Source: Ignelater luminosus
Lineage: Eukaryota > Arthropoda > Insecta > Coleoptera > Elateridae
DNA length: 64,000 bases
Assembly (NCBI GenBank): GCA_011009095.1
Contig: VTPC01091055.1
Span: forward strand, 124,001-188,000
Direction: 5' to 3'
How positions within the stretch are numbered: the first letter of the stretch is position 1; every line of letters starts with the position of its first letter. The translations under genes were made by a program, and so were the position numbers. The notes under the pieces are model-generated. The model did no database searches and was not told the origin of the DNA. It was given only the letters and a program-made list of their open reading frames with translations. Positions 1 through 10,803 of this stretch are shown piece after piece.

Positions 1-2150
1 TATCAAATTTAAGAGTTGTATCTTTCTTATTTTCTTGCTAATCTCAGCAGAGGTATGTTAAAAAGTTACTTGTAAAAATATTATTAGGAATATATTACTG
101 CAATATAACTTAATTGTTTTGAATCTCGGAGGTATTTTTATAAATAAAAATAACTGATTCTGATTATCTGTAACTGAGGTTAGATTTAAAACCATTGCTA
201 ATCTATTAAAGTTCAGTATAGCTAACTACTCTTTTTTTTCTCAGAATGGCAAATGAAGCCAATACTTATTATAGAAAAGAAAACAATATTTTCTTTTTCT
301 ACTCTCTATGGCTTGTTTACTGTCACCTAGATCTTAATAGTAACTAGTGCGTATGTAACATTTCTCACCCTGGCTTGTTGATTTATAGGATTTCAATTTT
401 GCATGGAAAAATTGAAGTTGCGTGTAAAAAAAGAAATAGTCATTGTAAAAACAAACACCCTGTACATGAATTTTGTTAAAACTCACTGTGTGTATCACAT
501 TCAAAACGAGGAAGCTTGTAGCACTATTTGAATCTGATAAAATAAGTTGTTCTAAACATATTTCAAAAAGAACTGCGTTTTTTATGAACCTTTAACATCC
601 TTATCTCAAAAGCAAACCTTTCTTTAAAGGAACTTTTTTACTTAGAATGGCCTGTAGAATCACTCCCCGAAAGTTGTGTATAACTTTACTAACACTCGGT
701 ACAGTCACAAACATTTGCCAGAAGAATCATGGCGATGAGTCTTCTCAATCAACTCTATCAAATGCAGCATGGATACATCATGCTATAATGACTTAAGCAA
801 TTCAAATAATGAATTACAAAAATGATGTAAAAATCCCCACTCGACCCATTTAGCCTCCTTGTACACATGCTACACCTGCGGTAACTCTTGGTACAGCTTT
901 CACTATAAGTATAAAATGTTCGATAGTGGAACTGTCATATCGACCAACTGACCACACGTCTATATATCAACTCTTCTATGTTATACTATCAAAACCGATT
1001 TTCAGATACAAGAAGTGTTTTTTGAAGACAAGGACATATTACACTTTACATTTTTTCGAGTTGAATGAATGTACCGTGCCGGCACGAATGACAAAAAACT
1101 GAAAATAACGAATGCACGAGAGATTTCAAAATTTTCTATTTCCAAAATCCCTCAGGCCATTTTAACCGAATTTGGAGGCGAAATACACAAAGGTTTGGAA
1201 GATCTACATGCCCTACAGCATTAACACCTTAGAATAACGGTGCCAGAAGGGGTGGAAGAGAAAGAATTCGGAATTTGCTTACAGGATCACATATAGGCCA
1301 CTAAAGTACATTTACCGCAGAAGATTAGTCTTTCTAGTTCAAAGGGTATTCTTGCTAGGGTCTTATTTGTATCATTTTCAGATTTTTTTTGCGTTGTTGA
1401 CTTGGACGATGACCTTGTAGGAAAGATTATATCAAGCCTTTTTTGTTTCCCATTCCATGGCACATATGAGGGTAGTAACTACACTTTCTATGGATTTTGG
1501 TGAACTACTCCAGAAAGTTTCAAAAGAAGAGTAATTACATTTTCTTTTTCCAAAGACAGGTGCACGCCACTGGTATCCACCTAAGCCTCTTGCTCTGATG
1601 ATGCCCTTTAGATTTTAAAAAAAGCTTGATCAGACCATAATTAACTTAGTTGTGAATTTTTTTGTGCTGGCATCGCAGAAGACCATGGAAAAAAGTGCGA
1701 AGTTAACCAAATCGAATCAGGTTTTTTTCTAGTAGATAGAAATGCACTCCCACTTCTGATCTAAGCTGTTGTGATATTCTGAGATTTTTTTTTTGTTAGG
1801 GTCTGTTATCGTTCCTGAATTTTTCGTTATTCTGTTTCTTTAAGTAGTAGACCCAACTAAACTTACGCCTTGGTTTGCTCTCATCTTTTCTGCTTTTTTG
1901 TCTCTTGATTTCATGTTTTTCTACTAGAACGCTCACCTATATTTTATGCTGATCCTATGTTAATTTTGACCAGAAGTATTTCTTTCTTCATTACTAAACT
2001 TCTTACACTGCAGAGATTTTCCTTTGTGTGAAGCTTTGCAATAACACGATCTTTGTAAGAATCTGTTTTCCTTTTTTATTTTATAATCTCATACTCGAAA
2101 CATTTCTTTTTCCCAAAATAATTTTCTCCTTTTTCTCTTTTATTTGTTTT
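1..2150. other. No gene recognised; probably decayed repeat DNA
   Basis: No reading frame with recognisable similarity was found on either strand. The segment is AT-rich with a few more balanced patches (about 700-1300 and 1550-1700) that look like worn transposon sequence, but I could not tie them to a family. Several short minus-strand stretches read like coding sequence broken by many stops. They are not strong enough to name. Confidence 0.3.
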
Positions 2151-2152
2151 CA

Positions 2153-2507
2153 TTTACAGCCCATTTTGTGTCGTCTACATTCTGTCTTATTTTGTTTTAC
2201 ATTCTTTTTTTTCCAACAATTAGAGCTATTCAAATCAGAAGAACATTCACTTTCCACCATATAATCATGATCTTCAGCATCTGTCGTTATGTCTTCTCCG
2301 CCATCAGTTTCAGAGTTTTGATTGTTGTTTAATGATTCTTTTTCGTTATTCACTTCGTCTCAAAAATTTCCAGAAATATTAAGACTATTCTCCAAATCTA
2401 CAATGTTATTATCTAGATCCATAGCAAATATAGTGGAATAATTTAAAGTGTCTAAATCTAAATTGCTTTGAGAAATTTTCTCATTACACTTATTTGCAAT
2501 AATCTTG
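2153..2507 (-). pseudogene. Acidic, Asn/Glu/Lys-rich reading frame, possibly a broken gene
   Basis: On the minus strand one frame reads from about 2507 to about 2030 with a single in-frame stop near 2365. It gives a low-complexity acidic stretch rich in N, E, D and S, followed by a Lys-rich basic stretch containing several cysteines. The hAT miniature at 2516-3011 sits directly upstream of it, so any original gene was interrupted there. Acidic-then-basic leaders of this kind occur in repetitive insect genes of transposon origin. I recognise no domain and the assignment is inference. Confidence 0.22.
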
Positions 2508-3019
2508 CTTTTAGTCAGACATTGGAAAGTTACTTTAAAAAAGTAATTAGTTACAGTTACAGTTACCTTATCAAAAAATGTAATTAGTTACAATTACAGT
2601 TACTTGATTTTAAAAAGTAATTAGTTACCATTACAGTTTCCGCAAATATGTAACTAAGTTACTTTACCGTTACTGTCAGTTACTTTGATTCTATAAAGAA
2701 AATAAAGAAAAACTTTTTAAAACCCATCAAAATTCAAGATGATTCTAACTAATTTTTCTTTGTATAAGCTTACTGTACAACTCTTAGAATTACACAATAT
2801 GAAAGCATGTATTTTCTGAACATCATCAAAACTACATTTGAAAATCGATTATTCAAGTAACGCAAAAGGTAACGACCTGAAGTCGTTACCGTTACACGCT
2901 TTTTGTAATTAGTTACAATTACTTTACTGCATCTTTATAAAGTAACGCTTTACCTTTAGCGTTACTGAAAAATGTAATTAATTACAAGTAACGCGTTACT
3001 TCCAATGTCTGCTTTTAGT
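2508..3019. mobile_element. hAT MITE (internal-deletion derivative) with 8-bp TSD
   Basis: The element spans 2516-3011 (496 bp). It begins CAGACATTGGAAAGTTAC and ends GCGTTACTTCCAATGTCTG, giving inverted termini. It is flanked by the perfect 8-bp direct repeat CTTTTAGT at 2508-2515 and 3012-3019, the target-site signature of hAT transposons. Both ends are dense in GTAAC/GTTAC and TAATTAC words. The same two ends occur in the large hAT at 37244-41920 in the opposite orientation, and the similarity runs about 200-250 bp inward from each end. This copy is therefore an internally deleted, non-autonomous relative of that element. It has no coding capacity. Confidence 0.93.
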
Positions 3020-3864
3020 TTGAAAAAACAAATCGCGTGGTCTGTTACTAGCTGATTAGTAACTTCTGGAATATCGAGAATCAAAATTGATTGCAGATTT
3101 TGTTTAAGCTTGGGTATCTTTGAAATTTTCATTGACAAGAGCATTTATCTTCACAGTGCTGTTATCAGTCTTATTGTGGCTTTTAGCTAGATTTTCAAAT
3201 ATCTTCTTAGTAAAGTAAAGTAAAGATGGAAACACAGATTTCAGTATTATACCATGATGTTTTAGTTTCTATTTTGTCAAGATCATTTTCTATGCCTTTT
3301 TCATTGGACCGAACACTTGTTGAAATGACAAACCATTGTCAATATTTGTCATTTTTTCTTGGGAATAATTATGCCTATATGCAGTGCCAGGTATATGCTT
3401 GTGCAATCTCAGCATCTTGTTGGGCATCCCAAATAACCCCACAATGTTCAATCTACAAATATTCAAATTTTACAAGAAATGTAAAGAATGAAATATATTA
3501 TTGTTGGTAGATAATTGAAGTTGAGGTTATGCACTTTTATTAATGTCATTACAGCTATATCATACAATCGACTGTAACTGAGTAGACTTGAACATTAAAA
3601 AACATTTGCATCAACAATTAATTTTTCTTTGTACTTTATCTTAAAAATTTTGCCCTTCAGATGCTTGCATGCATTGAGCAGATGTTTTTTTTTTTAGGGG
3701 AACGTGATTTTTTTGTTTGACAGTAACAGTGTTGCCAACATGAATAAAAGTGTGAGCTTTAAATCCTGTACTGACGTTCCATATAACCTGATGATTCCAT
3801 ATATCCCCCATCTACAGTATGTTATCAATCACACAGTTTTGTAAAAAGTAGAAAAAAATCCAAA
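3020..3864. other. Intergenic AT-rich DNA, nothing recognised
   Basis: A 94-residue plus-strand frame at 3226-3510 has no recognisable similarity and base usage like the surroundings, so I do not call it a gene. Confidence 0.4.
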
Positions 3865-3866
3865 TA

Positions 3867-4104
3867 CAGTGCATTTTCTTTATCACTGGCCATAGGGATT
3901 CCCATGTTAAAATATCTATCCCATGTTAACTTTTGTTAGGATGAAGGTTTAGACTTGAAATTTTTACGCAATGTAATCTGGAACTTCTTGTTTCAATTAC
4001 ACTGAAAATTGCCCCTTTAAAATAAAAAATAGTGCTTCAAAAAATTAAAATGTTTTTGAATTTTTGTTAGCATTAGTTAGGGTGCTGCGGAAAATTGAAT
4101 TTAA
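3867..4104 (+). repeat. Left terminal inverted repeat of the tyrosine-recombinase element
   Basis: This segment is the reverse complement of 5936-6168 with scattered mismatches and small indels. Its outermost bases CAGTGCATTTT match the other end exactly. Confidence 0.85.
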
Positions 4105-4369
4105 AATTGTAATTGTAAATTTTCTATAGTAACCTAAATAATAAAATTAAAATGTTTATGGGTTTTTGTTAGCATTATTTAGGTTGCTATGGAAAATTTA
4201 CAATTACAATTTTTATCTACGATTCTTCAATAATATAGTCGTTAGATGGGTAACCATACTCATAAAACACTAGTGAATTGTATGGATTTTATTCACTGGC
4301 GGTGTTTTGCTGGTTGCCTATTTATAGATATAAAAAAATAGAACTTGTTATAATCTCAAACTATTTATT

Positions 4370-5462
4370 GTGAGAAAAAAAATTGAAAGTAAAGTTCCCA
4401 GAACAGTTTGAAAATTGCACAGGTGTGCCGTTCATACCAAAACTAACATTATTCTTAGCAGTAGAAGAGTTTTCTATAATATTTGCACAGCACAGCTACA
4501 GAATCATTCACATGCTTGATCATTTTCGTGGTAGTTGCCATTTTGTTACCAAAACTCATCTATGTAGCTCTCTCCAACAGAAGTGATTTTCCACCCTCTG
4601 TGGCGTTTTAAATTCGTTATATTTCTTCCTCCATCAATTAATAATGTGGCGGAAGATCTACGAAATGTGTGTCCAGTAAACAATTCTGGATTTGGTACCT
4701 TCAAATATGTTGTGACTTCTTTTGCCATGGCACCAAATTTATTTATGCCAATCCTTTGGGTAGTACACCTTCCTTCTGATAATTTAAAAGGAATGCTTGA
4801 GATGATACTCCCGCTGGTCGTAAATGCAGATATTTTTTACAGATTGTATAGAAATTATCACTAACGGTGAATCTTCTTACGATTTTTGTTTTTGTATTAG
4901 GTATTGTTACCAAAAAAGCTTCGTTTAAGTCTTTTAAATCTTCAATCTGCATGTTATGAAGTTCTTGTGCCCGACATGACCCCATTATTCCCATGATTAG
5001 AGCAACCTTCAGAAAAAAAAAAATTATTTAAGAACTTAGAATCCGTGATGCCATACATACCTTGGTTGCTAAATATTGTTCGTCTGGAGCTTGCATTATG
5101 AACAAGTGAATTTGTTCTGAGCTGAGAGTTCTTGCCTTTTTTGGTTTGTAACCTTCACCTTTGCGTTTTAACAGAGCCCGTAATTTATTATATTGATTAA
5201 TGTTAAGCGTAGTTTGTAACATGGAATAGTACGTCCAAAGTGAAGAACATTTATATTTATTTCCCAGTTCTTCAAAATAAACCAAAAGTACCCGTTCTGA
5301 AAACGAATTAATGTCATTCTTTCTTCTGCATTCCATAAATTGTTTGTATATAACTTCATACAATTTTCTCGATTTTTCTGGGATGAGGTGTAAAAAAGTT
5401 ATCTCCTTCGCTGCTTTTGCAATCTGTGAAGGCGTGAAAGAAATATCTTCATTAGTTTCCAT
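4370..5462 (-). pseudogene. Tyrosine recombinase (phage-integrase fold), two exons, frameshifted
   Basis: Exon 1 is 5061-5462 and starts METNEDISF. A 54-bp GT-AG intron (5007-5060) follows, and exon 2 runs on from 5006. The protein resembles the repetitive tyrosine recombinases found in many insect genomes. The first ~100 residues look like a SAM-like core-binding domain (LPEKSRKLYE-like start, VLLVYFEELGNKYK). The catalytic domain keeps all expected residues: Arg in GSCRAQEL, Lys in NTKTKI, the H-x-x-R box in GHTFRRSSAT, His in KRHRGW, and the tyrosine in GESYIDEF. I see three apparent frameshifts in exon 2: near KEG/CTTQRIG (about 4763), just after the catalytic tyrosine (about 4550) and in the tail. 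The tail then ends near 4374 with FNFFSHNK. The copy is probably dead, but its catalytic residues have not drifted. Confidence 0.85.
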
Positions 5463-5689
5463 TGAAAAACACAGAAAACACTAAACTATGCACCACAACT
5501 TACAATTTTTGATTTTGGAAACAAAGAAATGTGGAAATAATAAACAACTGCAAAGTCAGTTACTGATGCACAAAAATGCTTCAGATCCTATAATGTTGGT
5601 TGCCTATTTATGATGGGTGAATGCTTACTTCCATCAAGAATTTGGACATCGTCTTCAGAGGATCCTTGTATTCCAGGTCTAAAACTCTC

Positions 5690-5815
5690 TTTGTAAAGAT
5701 TGTTTACTTTCATTGACTTCTACATATTCAAGAATTTGGTCATCGCCTTCCTCAAGGGAGTCCACCTCCAGATCTTCCTCAGAAGTGTTAGAATCGTAGA
5801 TAAAACGTCTTATTT
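5690..5815 (-). CDS. Acidic leader frame inside the recombinase element (possible exon)
   Basis: Read on the minus strand, an open stretch of about 38 residues contains YDSNTSEEDLEVDSLEEGDD and ILEYVEVNE. It lies inside the right arm side of the element, upstream of the recombinase start. It may be an alternative or former N-terminal exon of the same protein. No clear donor joining it to the recombinase exon was identified. Confidence 0.3.
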
Positions 5816-5828
5816 AACTCGCACATAA

Positions 5829-5904
5829 TGGGCATTATTCACTCGGATGATTTACACACTTGCCTTCGGTTCGTGTGTAAACTTCATCCTCTTGAATAAT
5901 AGCC
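5829..5904. repeat. Imperfect 75-bp palindrome with TTACACAC...GTGTGTAA core
   Basis: The segment reads into itself on the opposite strand. GGCATTATTCA on the left pairs with TGAATAATAGCC on the right, and the core has perfect 8-bp arms (5852-5859 and 5873-5880) around a TTGCCTTCGGTTC centre. A related palindrome with the centre CACTCGCCTACGGCTCGTG lies at about 12035-12165. Confidence 0.75.
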
Positions 5905-5935
5905 TACATTACGTGTTCGTTGAATAATATACTAT

Positions 5936-6168
5936 AAATTCAATTTTCCACAGCAACCTAACTAATGTTAACAAAAATTCAAAAACATTTTAATTTTTTG
6001 AAGCACTATTTTTTATTTTAAAGGCATAATTTTCAGTGTAATTGAAAGAAGTTCCAAATTACATTGTGTAAAAATTTCAAGTCTAAACCTTCATCCTAAC
6101 AAAAGTCAACATGGGGTAGATATTTTAATATGGGAATCCGTATGGCCAGTGATAAAAAAAATGCACTG
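5936..6168 (-). repeat. Right terminal inverted repeat of the tyrosine-recombinase element
   Basis: This is the inverted copy of 3867-4104. Its outer end reads AAAATGCACTG followed by TA. Confidence 0.85.
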
Positions 6169-6170
6169 TA

Positions 6171-9100
6171 TATGCAACTAGAATAATTCAAAAAGTTACA
6201 CTACCTGTAAAAAAGTATAAACAACACTTATGATTCACACATGAGATCAACAGCACAGTCGCACAGAACATCTAGGGTTAGGTTAGGATCAACAGTTTCC
6301 ACAGGCGCTAATATAGAGATCTTGATTATCTTCAACGACAGTGCCATTAGCGACTGACCACATAAGTTTCCATTTATTTTCGGCTTATCCTATTCTACAT
6401 TCTTTTCTAAAGGGGGATGTTTTGTGGTGCAAATCTCTCTCTCTCTCTCTCTCTTCCTTTCCTCTTACCGGCTATTGCCAGTGTCGAGGTGCTGGACACA
6501 CCGAGCCGCAGAGGAATATGTACATACACCGGAAACATATGAGGTAATGGAGCCACCTAACGAGAACACTACACTCATTTCCAATATTTACTTAGCCCGT
6601 CAGGGTCACCCGCCCGAGTTCTGACCAACGCAAACGTTGCTTAGCTGTAAATATCGCCGAAAATCACGCTTATTCACTCTGTCGTACTGCCAGCATGGTG
6701 CAAAATGCAAAAGCAAAACTTTTTGTAAAAGATTACCGAATGGAAACAATAGATTCCTGTTTAATTGTTATAGGTCCTTTTTTGAATACAGAGGGCTCCA
6801 TATTGGTACCCAATTCAACAATTTTCCCATTTGTTATACAACAGAATAATTAAAACAGATACAGACAAACTATTTTATTTTTATGTTATTTACAGTTAAG
6901 AATAAAAATCTTAAAAGCTAGTACCCTGTTAACCAATGACAAACCACAGCCCACTTTTAACATTGGCACTGTATACAATGTGTAGTAAACTAGTAGGTAT
7001 GGAGCAAATATGATATTGGCTTATACACCAATATATTTTTTGTTATATCTAAATATCTGTTTAATAGAATTGTACGCCCTTCTGTCTTGACGTGCACAAA
7101 GCCACAACCGAATTATACGTCCAATATCTCGATTTTAAGAAAACTGGCACATACGATATGAAATAAGATATACTGACAAATATCATCTTCACTAATGGCA
7201 TTTCATTAGCTATATTGAACTTAATAGATATATGTATCGTTCTATACAAAAGGGACCAGTTATTATTTTGAGACAATTTCATGAAATTAGTTCTAGTTGA
7301 AAGTTATGGAACTGAGGTATGTTGTCATATAGTGTAGGTTTTAAATAGTAAGTACATACTAATTTCTTCATATTTGTGACATTTTTTAACAATGAAATTA
7401 AATTTGAACATCAACATTCTTCATGTATCTTTATTTGCGTGAAAACTAGAATGGTAGAAACGTAGAAGTGGTTGTATAGTCAACTCCACAATTTAGTATT
7501 TGATAATATTCTATACTGTCTAGTCCATCATTATGAGGATACATTGGATATAACGGTAAAATAAGTTTATAAAAGATTATAGTGCAATTATTAGATTTTG
7601 CTGGCTCTTTACTCAAAAGTTTTTCGTTCTCTTAATTATATTTCGATTTGTCTTATTGTATTTTATAGGTATTCTATTGGAACATTACCATTATAATAAA
7701 TAATTAACTTTATTAATCTTTTAAGTTATTTTCTTTTTTTAGATTTTATGATTTATTAGGCTGTAATCAATTTTGATGTATTCTTCTCACCGATATCATT
7801 GTACTTATATAAGTACTGCTAATAATATAATAATAATAATAATAATAAATTTATCCATGTAAATAGGCTTAAAGTATATTTTACTATTGTTTAAATATTT
7901 ATAAAAAGAAGAAGAGAAATTTTTTATTGACTGATTGTTGTTTTTGTTTTTTAATTTTTTATTATAAAGAGAAATTAACGGATATTTAGTAATATTGTTT
8001 TTTGTTAGCATTTGGGAATAATAATAGAAAGACGTGTTAAAAATTTTATCTTATTACCCAAATGCCTTTTACGGTTTTATCCTACCTTTAGAAAGTATCA
8101 TGGTCCTTTTGCACTGTTGAGAGTATATTCTCTAAATGTAGGATAAACAATACTTTGGTTAGTATATAAATTACGATGTATAAATTTCATTTATTGAGTT
8201 TTAATGTGGTTGATCATATTCATAAGTTGAGATTTGCATAATAATAATAATAATATATTTTTAGATGTGACCTGAAGTTAGTTTGAAATTGATGATGATC
8301 AACTGCATGAATCTCATTAAATCTTGTTTGTAATTATTAATTAGTAACATTACCAAAGACAGGTATTTTTAATTGATTTAACTTTTTAAGCGAAACGGTG
8401 TGATTTACTACTTTAAAATTAATTTAGAAAGAAAATATATCAAGCATTAAATGTGTCACACAAAAGAAGGTTAAGCACATTATAACAAATACAATTATTA
8501 CATGCTAACCATCATTAATCCACAAAAAAAATATGAGCAAAAAGGAGTTGCGAACAACGGTTGTTTTATTGATCGCTGATTTTTGTCTGTTATAAATGCA
8601 AGATGTTGATTATATTTTTCTCACATAAGCTCAATAATATTAAATGCTTTAGTTAGAGATTATAAAAACAAAAAAATAAATTTCAAATATTACAGAATCA
8701 AATGCAATTTGTTTTTATCCACTTTATTGTTTATGATTCGGAGTATGCAACATGTTTTACTTGTTTTATCTGTCTCAATATAAAACTGTTATTTAGGCCT
8801 ACTTCAAGCTGTTTCAATTGCTTTATTATTATGATGGAGTTTTTAAATTTTCTTGTTCGTAAATGAGGTATATTTTGAATCATAAACAAAACAAGTTTTA
8901 CATAACCTACAACAAAGCCAGAAAGTTTAGAGTTTTTATCAAATTTGTGATAACTATTTTATAACGTATATAATAAGAAGTGTTTAAATGCTGGGTAAAA
9001 ATGCATTTTCTAAGAAATAAAGAGCTAAAGGTAAATGGGCAGTTTGAGGATTAACTCTCAGGTAACTGTTTAGAGAGATCAGAGTTGATGAGGTGTTTAG

Positions 9101-9470
9101 AGGAAACAAAACATGATTACTTTCCTCCTCTTCTTCTTCCTTAGGTTAGTATGTTTGAGTCGAATACATTTTTAATAGTCTGGAATATGCGTACTTTATC
9201 TAATAATAACAAGCATAACCTTAAAAATATCTGCTAGAATTTCTGACACATTATCGCTTATTTATTAACTTGATTTGACAAAGCTCATTGACCAATCATC
9301 GATGGTACTAGACTTTGTAAATGTGGTGGGAAAAGTAGTGAACAACATTGAAAAACAGGACTAGTGATAGATTTTCCAGATCTTTCATTCTTAAAACCAG
9401 AATGAAAGAGACTTCAAATGAGTAGGCTCACTACAAACACTACCATCGATAGCTACTGATCTTACCAAGC
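6171..9470. other. Intergenic AT-rich DNA with simple repeats
   Basis: This segment contains a (CT)n run at 6434-6454, (TAA)n-type runs at 7821-7849 and about 8240-8256, and one uncertain plus-strand frame listed separately. The rest is AT-rich and featureless to me. Confidence 0.5.
6596..6850 (+). CDS. Unassigned open frame, possible exon or gene fragment
   Basis: One plus-strand frame stays open for about 80 residues. It passes NIAENHAYSLCRTASMVQNA and DYRMETIDSCLIVIGPF and ends in a stop at about 6848-6850. It reads more like protein than its neighbours because it has mixed charges and is not biased to AT-rich codons, and AATAAA-like words follow it (about 6900). I do not recognise the family and see no convincing partner exon. 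It may be an exon remnant or chance. Confidence 0.22.
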
Positions 9471-9688
9471 AATAGAGTGAAGAAGCAGCTAACTTCAAGT
9501 CTTAATCTGATGGAATAAACAAACGTCTGTATATTTTTTTAAACAGAGCACACATCATTACTTTCAGGTTACAGATATCAAAGCACAGTATAATGCTAAA
9601 AATTTGATAATTTTACTACCTGTTAGTGTGCTGACATGTTTGTTTCATTACAATTATGACTTGAAGTTAGCTGCTTTTTCACTCTATT
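9471..9688. mobile_element. 218-bp foldback (MITE-like) element
   Basis: Inverted arms of about 57 bp lie at 9471-9527 and 9632-9688, with a loop of about 100 bp. The outer ends AATAGAGTGAAGAAGCAGCT and AGCTGCTTTTTCACTCTATT are nearly perfect reverse complements. No target duplication is obvious and there is no coding frame. Confidence 0.75.
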
Positions 9689-10063
9689 TAAACATTAAAA
9701 TATACTAGAGCTGGAGTAGACTTCCACCACCCCTAGGCCCTCTCGGGACTGGCACCTTCGGCTTCCTTAACTCTCTTGGAATCACTTTTGTTTGCAGACA
9801 CATCATGCTTGGTCCTCTAACACGCCAACATCAGTGACTGAAGGTCTGGCTTTGCCCTTAGCTACCACCTGTACTTTTCTTAAGAAACCAAGTAGTGTTT
9901 CTAGCTTAAGAAGTCTAAGATGTTGGAAAACTGTAACAATTAACATTATAGTACACTAAACATAGTTTACGTTATCAGGTCTCCCGTTAGAAGCTAGATT
10001 GCAGTATGACTCCAAAGAGTGACCCTCAAACAGCCCTCCATTAACCCAAATAGCACAACAAAA
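9689..10063. other. Intergenic, nothing recognised
   Basis: A slightly GC-richer patch near 9720-9860 may be old repeat sequence. No gene is seen. Confidence 0.35.
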
Positions 10064-10405
10064 GACAATTGGTCACCACACTTAACAGTCAGAGTCCCAT
10101 CTCGACATCACCAGGTATTCTTGATATATGGGATATCTGTCCAACAAAAAAAAAAACAGAAGATGATTGACGGATCGTCTGAAAGCCATTCTCCCATCAC
10201 ATCTAACAGTCCAAGCCCCAACGCGATACGACCAGCCGTTCCCGAGATACGGGATATCAGTCAAAAAAAAAAAGAAAACAAAAGATGGTCAATGATGTTT
10301 GGTCTGAAAGCCATTCTCCCATCACACATAATAGTTCAAGTGCCAACTCAATAGGACCAGCCATTCTTAAGATATGGAGGATCCCCAAATCAAAAACAAA
10401 AGGTA
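10064..10405. repeat. Tandem repeat, about 120-bp unit, three diverged copies
   Basis: Three successive units share the landmarks CATTCTCCCATCACA, GACCAGCC(G/A)TTC and GATA(C/T)GG(G)ATATC, plus an A-rich tract, at a spacing of roughly 115-125 bp. The first copy is the most diverged. Open frames through it on both strands are a by-product of the repeat. Confidence 0.75.
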
Positions 10406-10769
10406 TTTACCCTCTTTCAAAGCAAAAAAACAAGTAAAACGCAATCGCCACGAATCTTATCTTTTAAAATGAAAAATTTACGAAAAACGGAACCTAAAGC
10501 AATCAAAACGCACGCGTGACGATTGCATTTGTCAAAGAAGCATTAAAAGACGACTAAGCTGCAAATCTATTCAAAAATACCTGTGATCTTTAATCTTTCT
10601 CCATCTGTTTCAAAATCCCCACTAATTTTCTCACCAAGCGTAAAAATCCTTTATTTGGGGAAAAATCACCACGCCTGGCAACATTGAGTATCCGACAAAT
10701 CAAAAAACAAAAGACCATTAGAGGCTTCTGGGTAGTTTGAACGAGCCTCCCATCGTCCGCCATTACTAT

Positions 10770-10803
<34 letters not shown>

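Larger units (their letters stand above)
3865..6170 (-). mobile_element. Tyrosine-recombinase element bounded by long inverted repeats (Crypton-like?)
   Basis: Two inverted arms of about 235 bp, 3867-4104 and 5936-6168, enclose a tyrosine recombinase gene read on the minus strand. Both outer ends read CAGTGCATTTT inward and both are flanked by TA (3865-3866 and 6169-6170), so the unit is 2302 bp with a possible TA target duplication. The arms align through landmarks such as TATCACTGGCCAT and CTTCATCCTAACAAAAGT. The left inner side carries a direct duplication of about 70-85 bp (near 4041-4110 and 4136-4200). Known animal Cryptons carry a tyrosine recombinase but usually lack terminal inverted repeats, whereas CAGT ends with TA flanks recall pogo/mariner elements. 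Insertion of a recombinase gene into a MITE-like foldback is an alternative. Confidence 0.75.

Noticed and set aside
3226-3510. 94-residue frame upstream of the recombinase element
   Set aside because: No similarity, no partner exons, and composition like the intergenic background.
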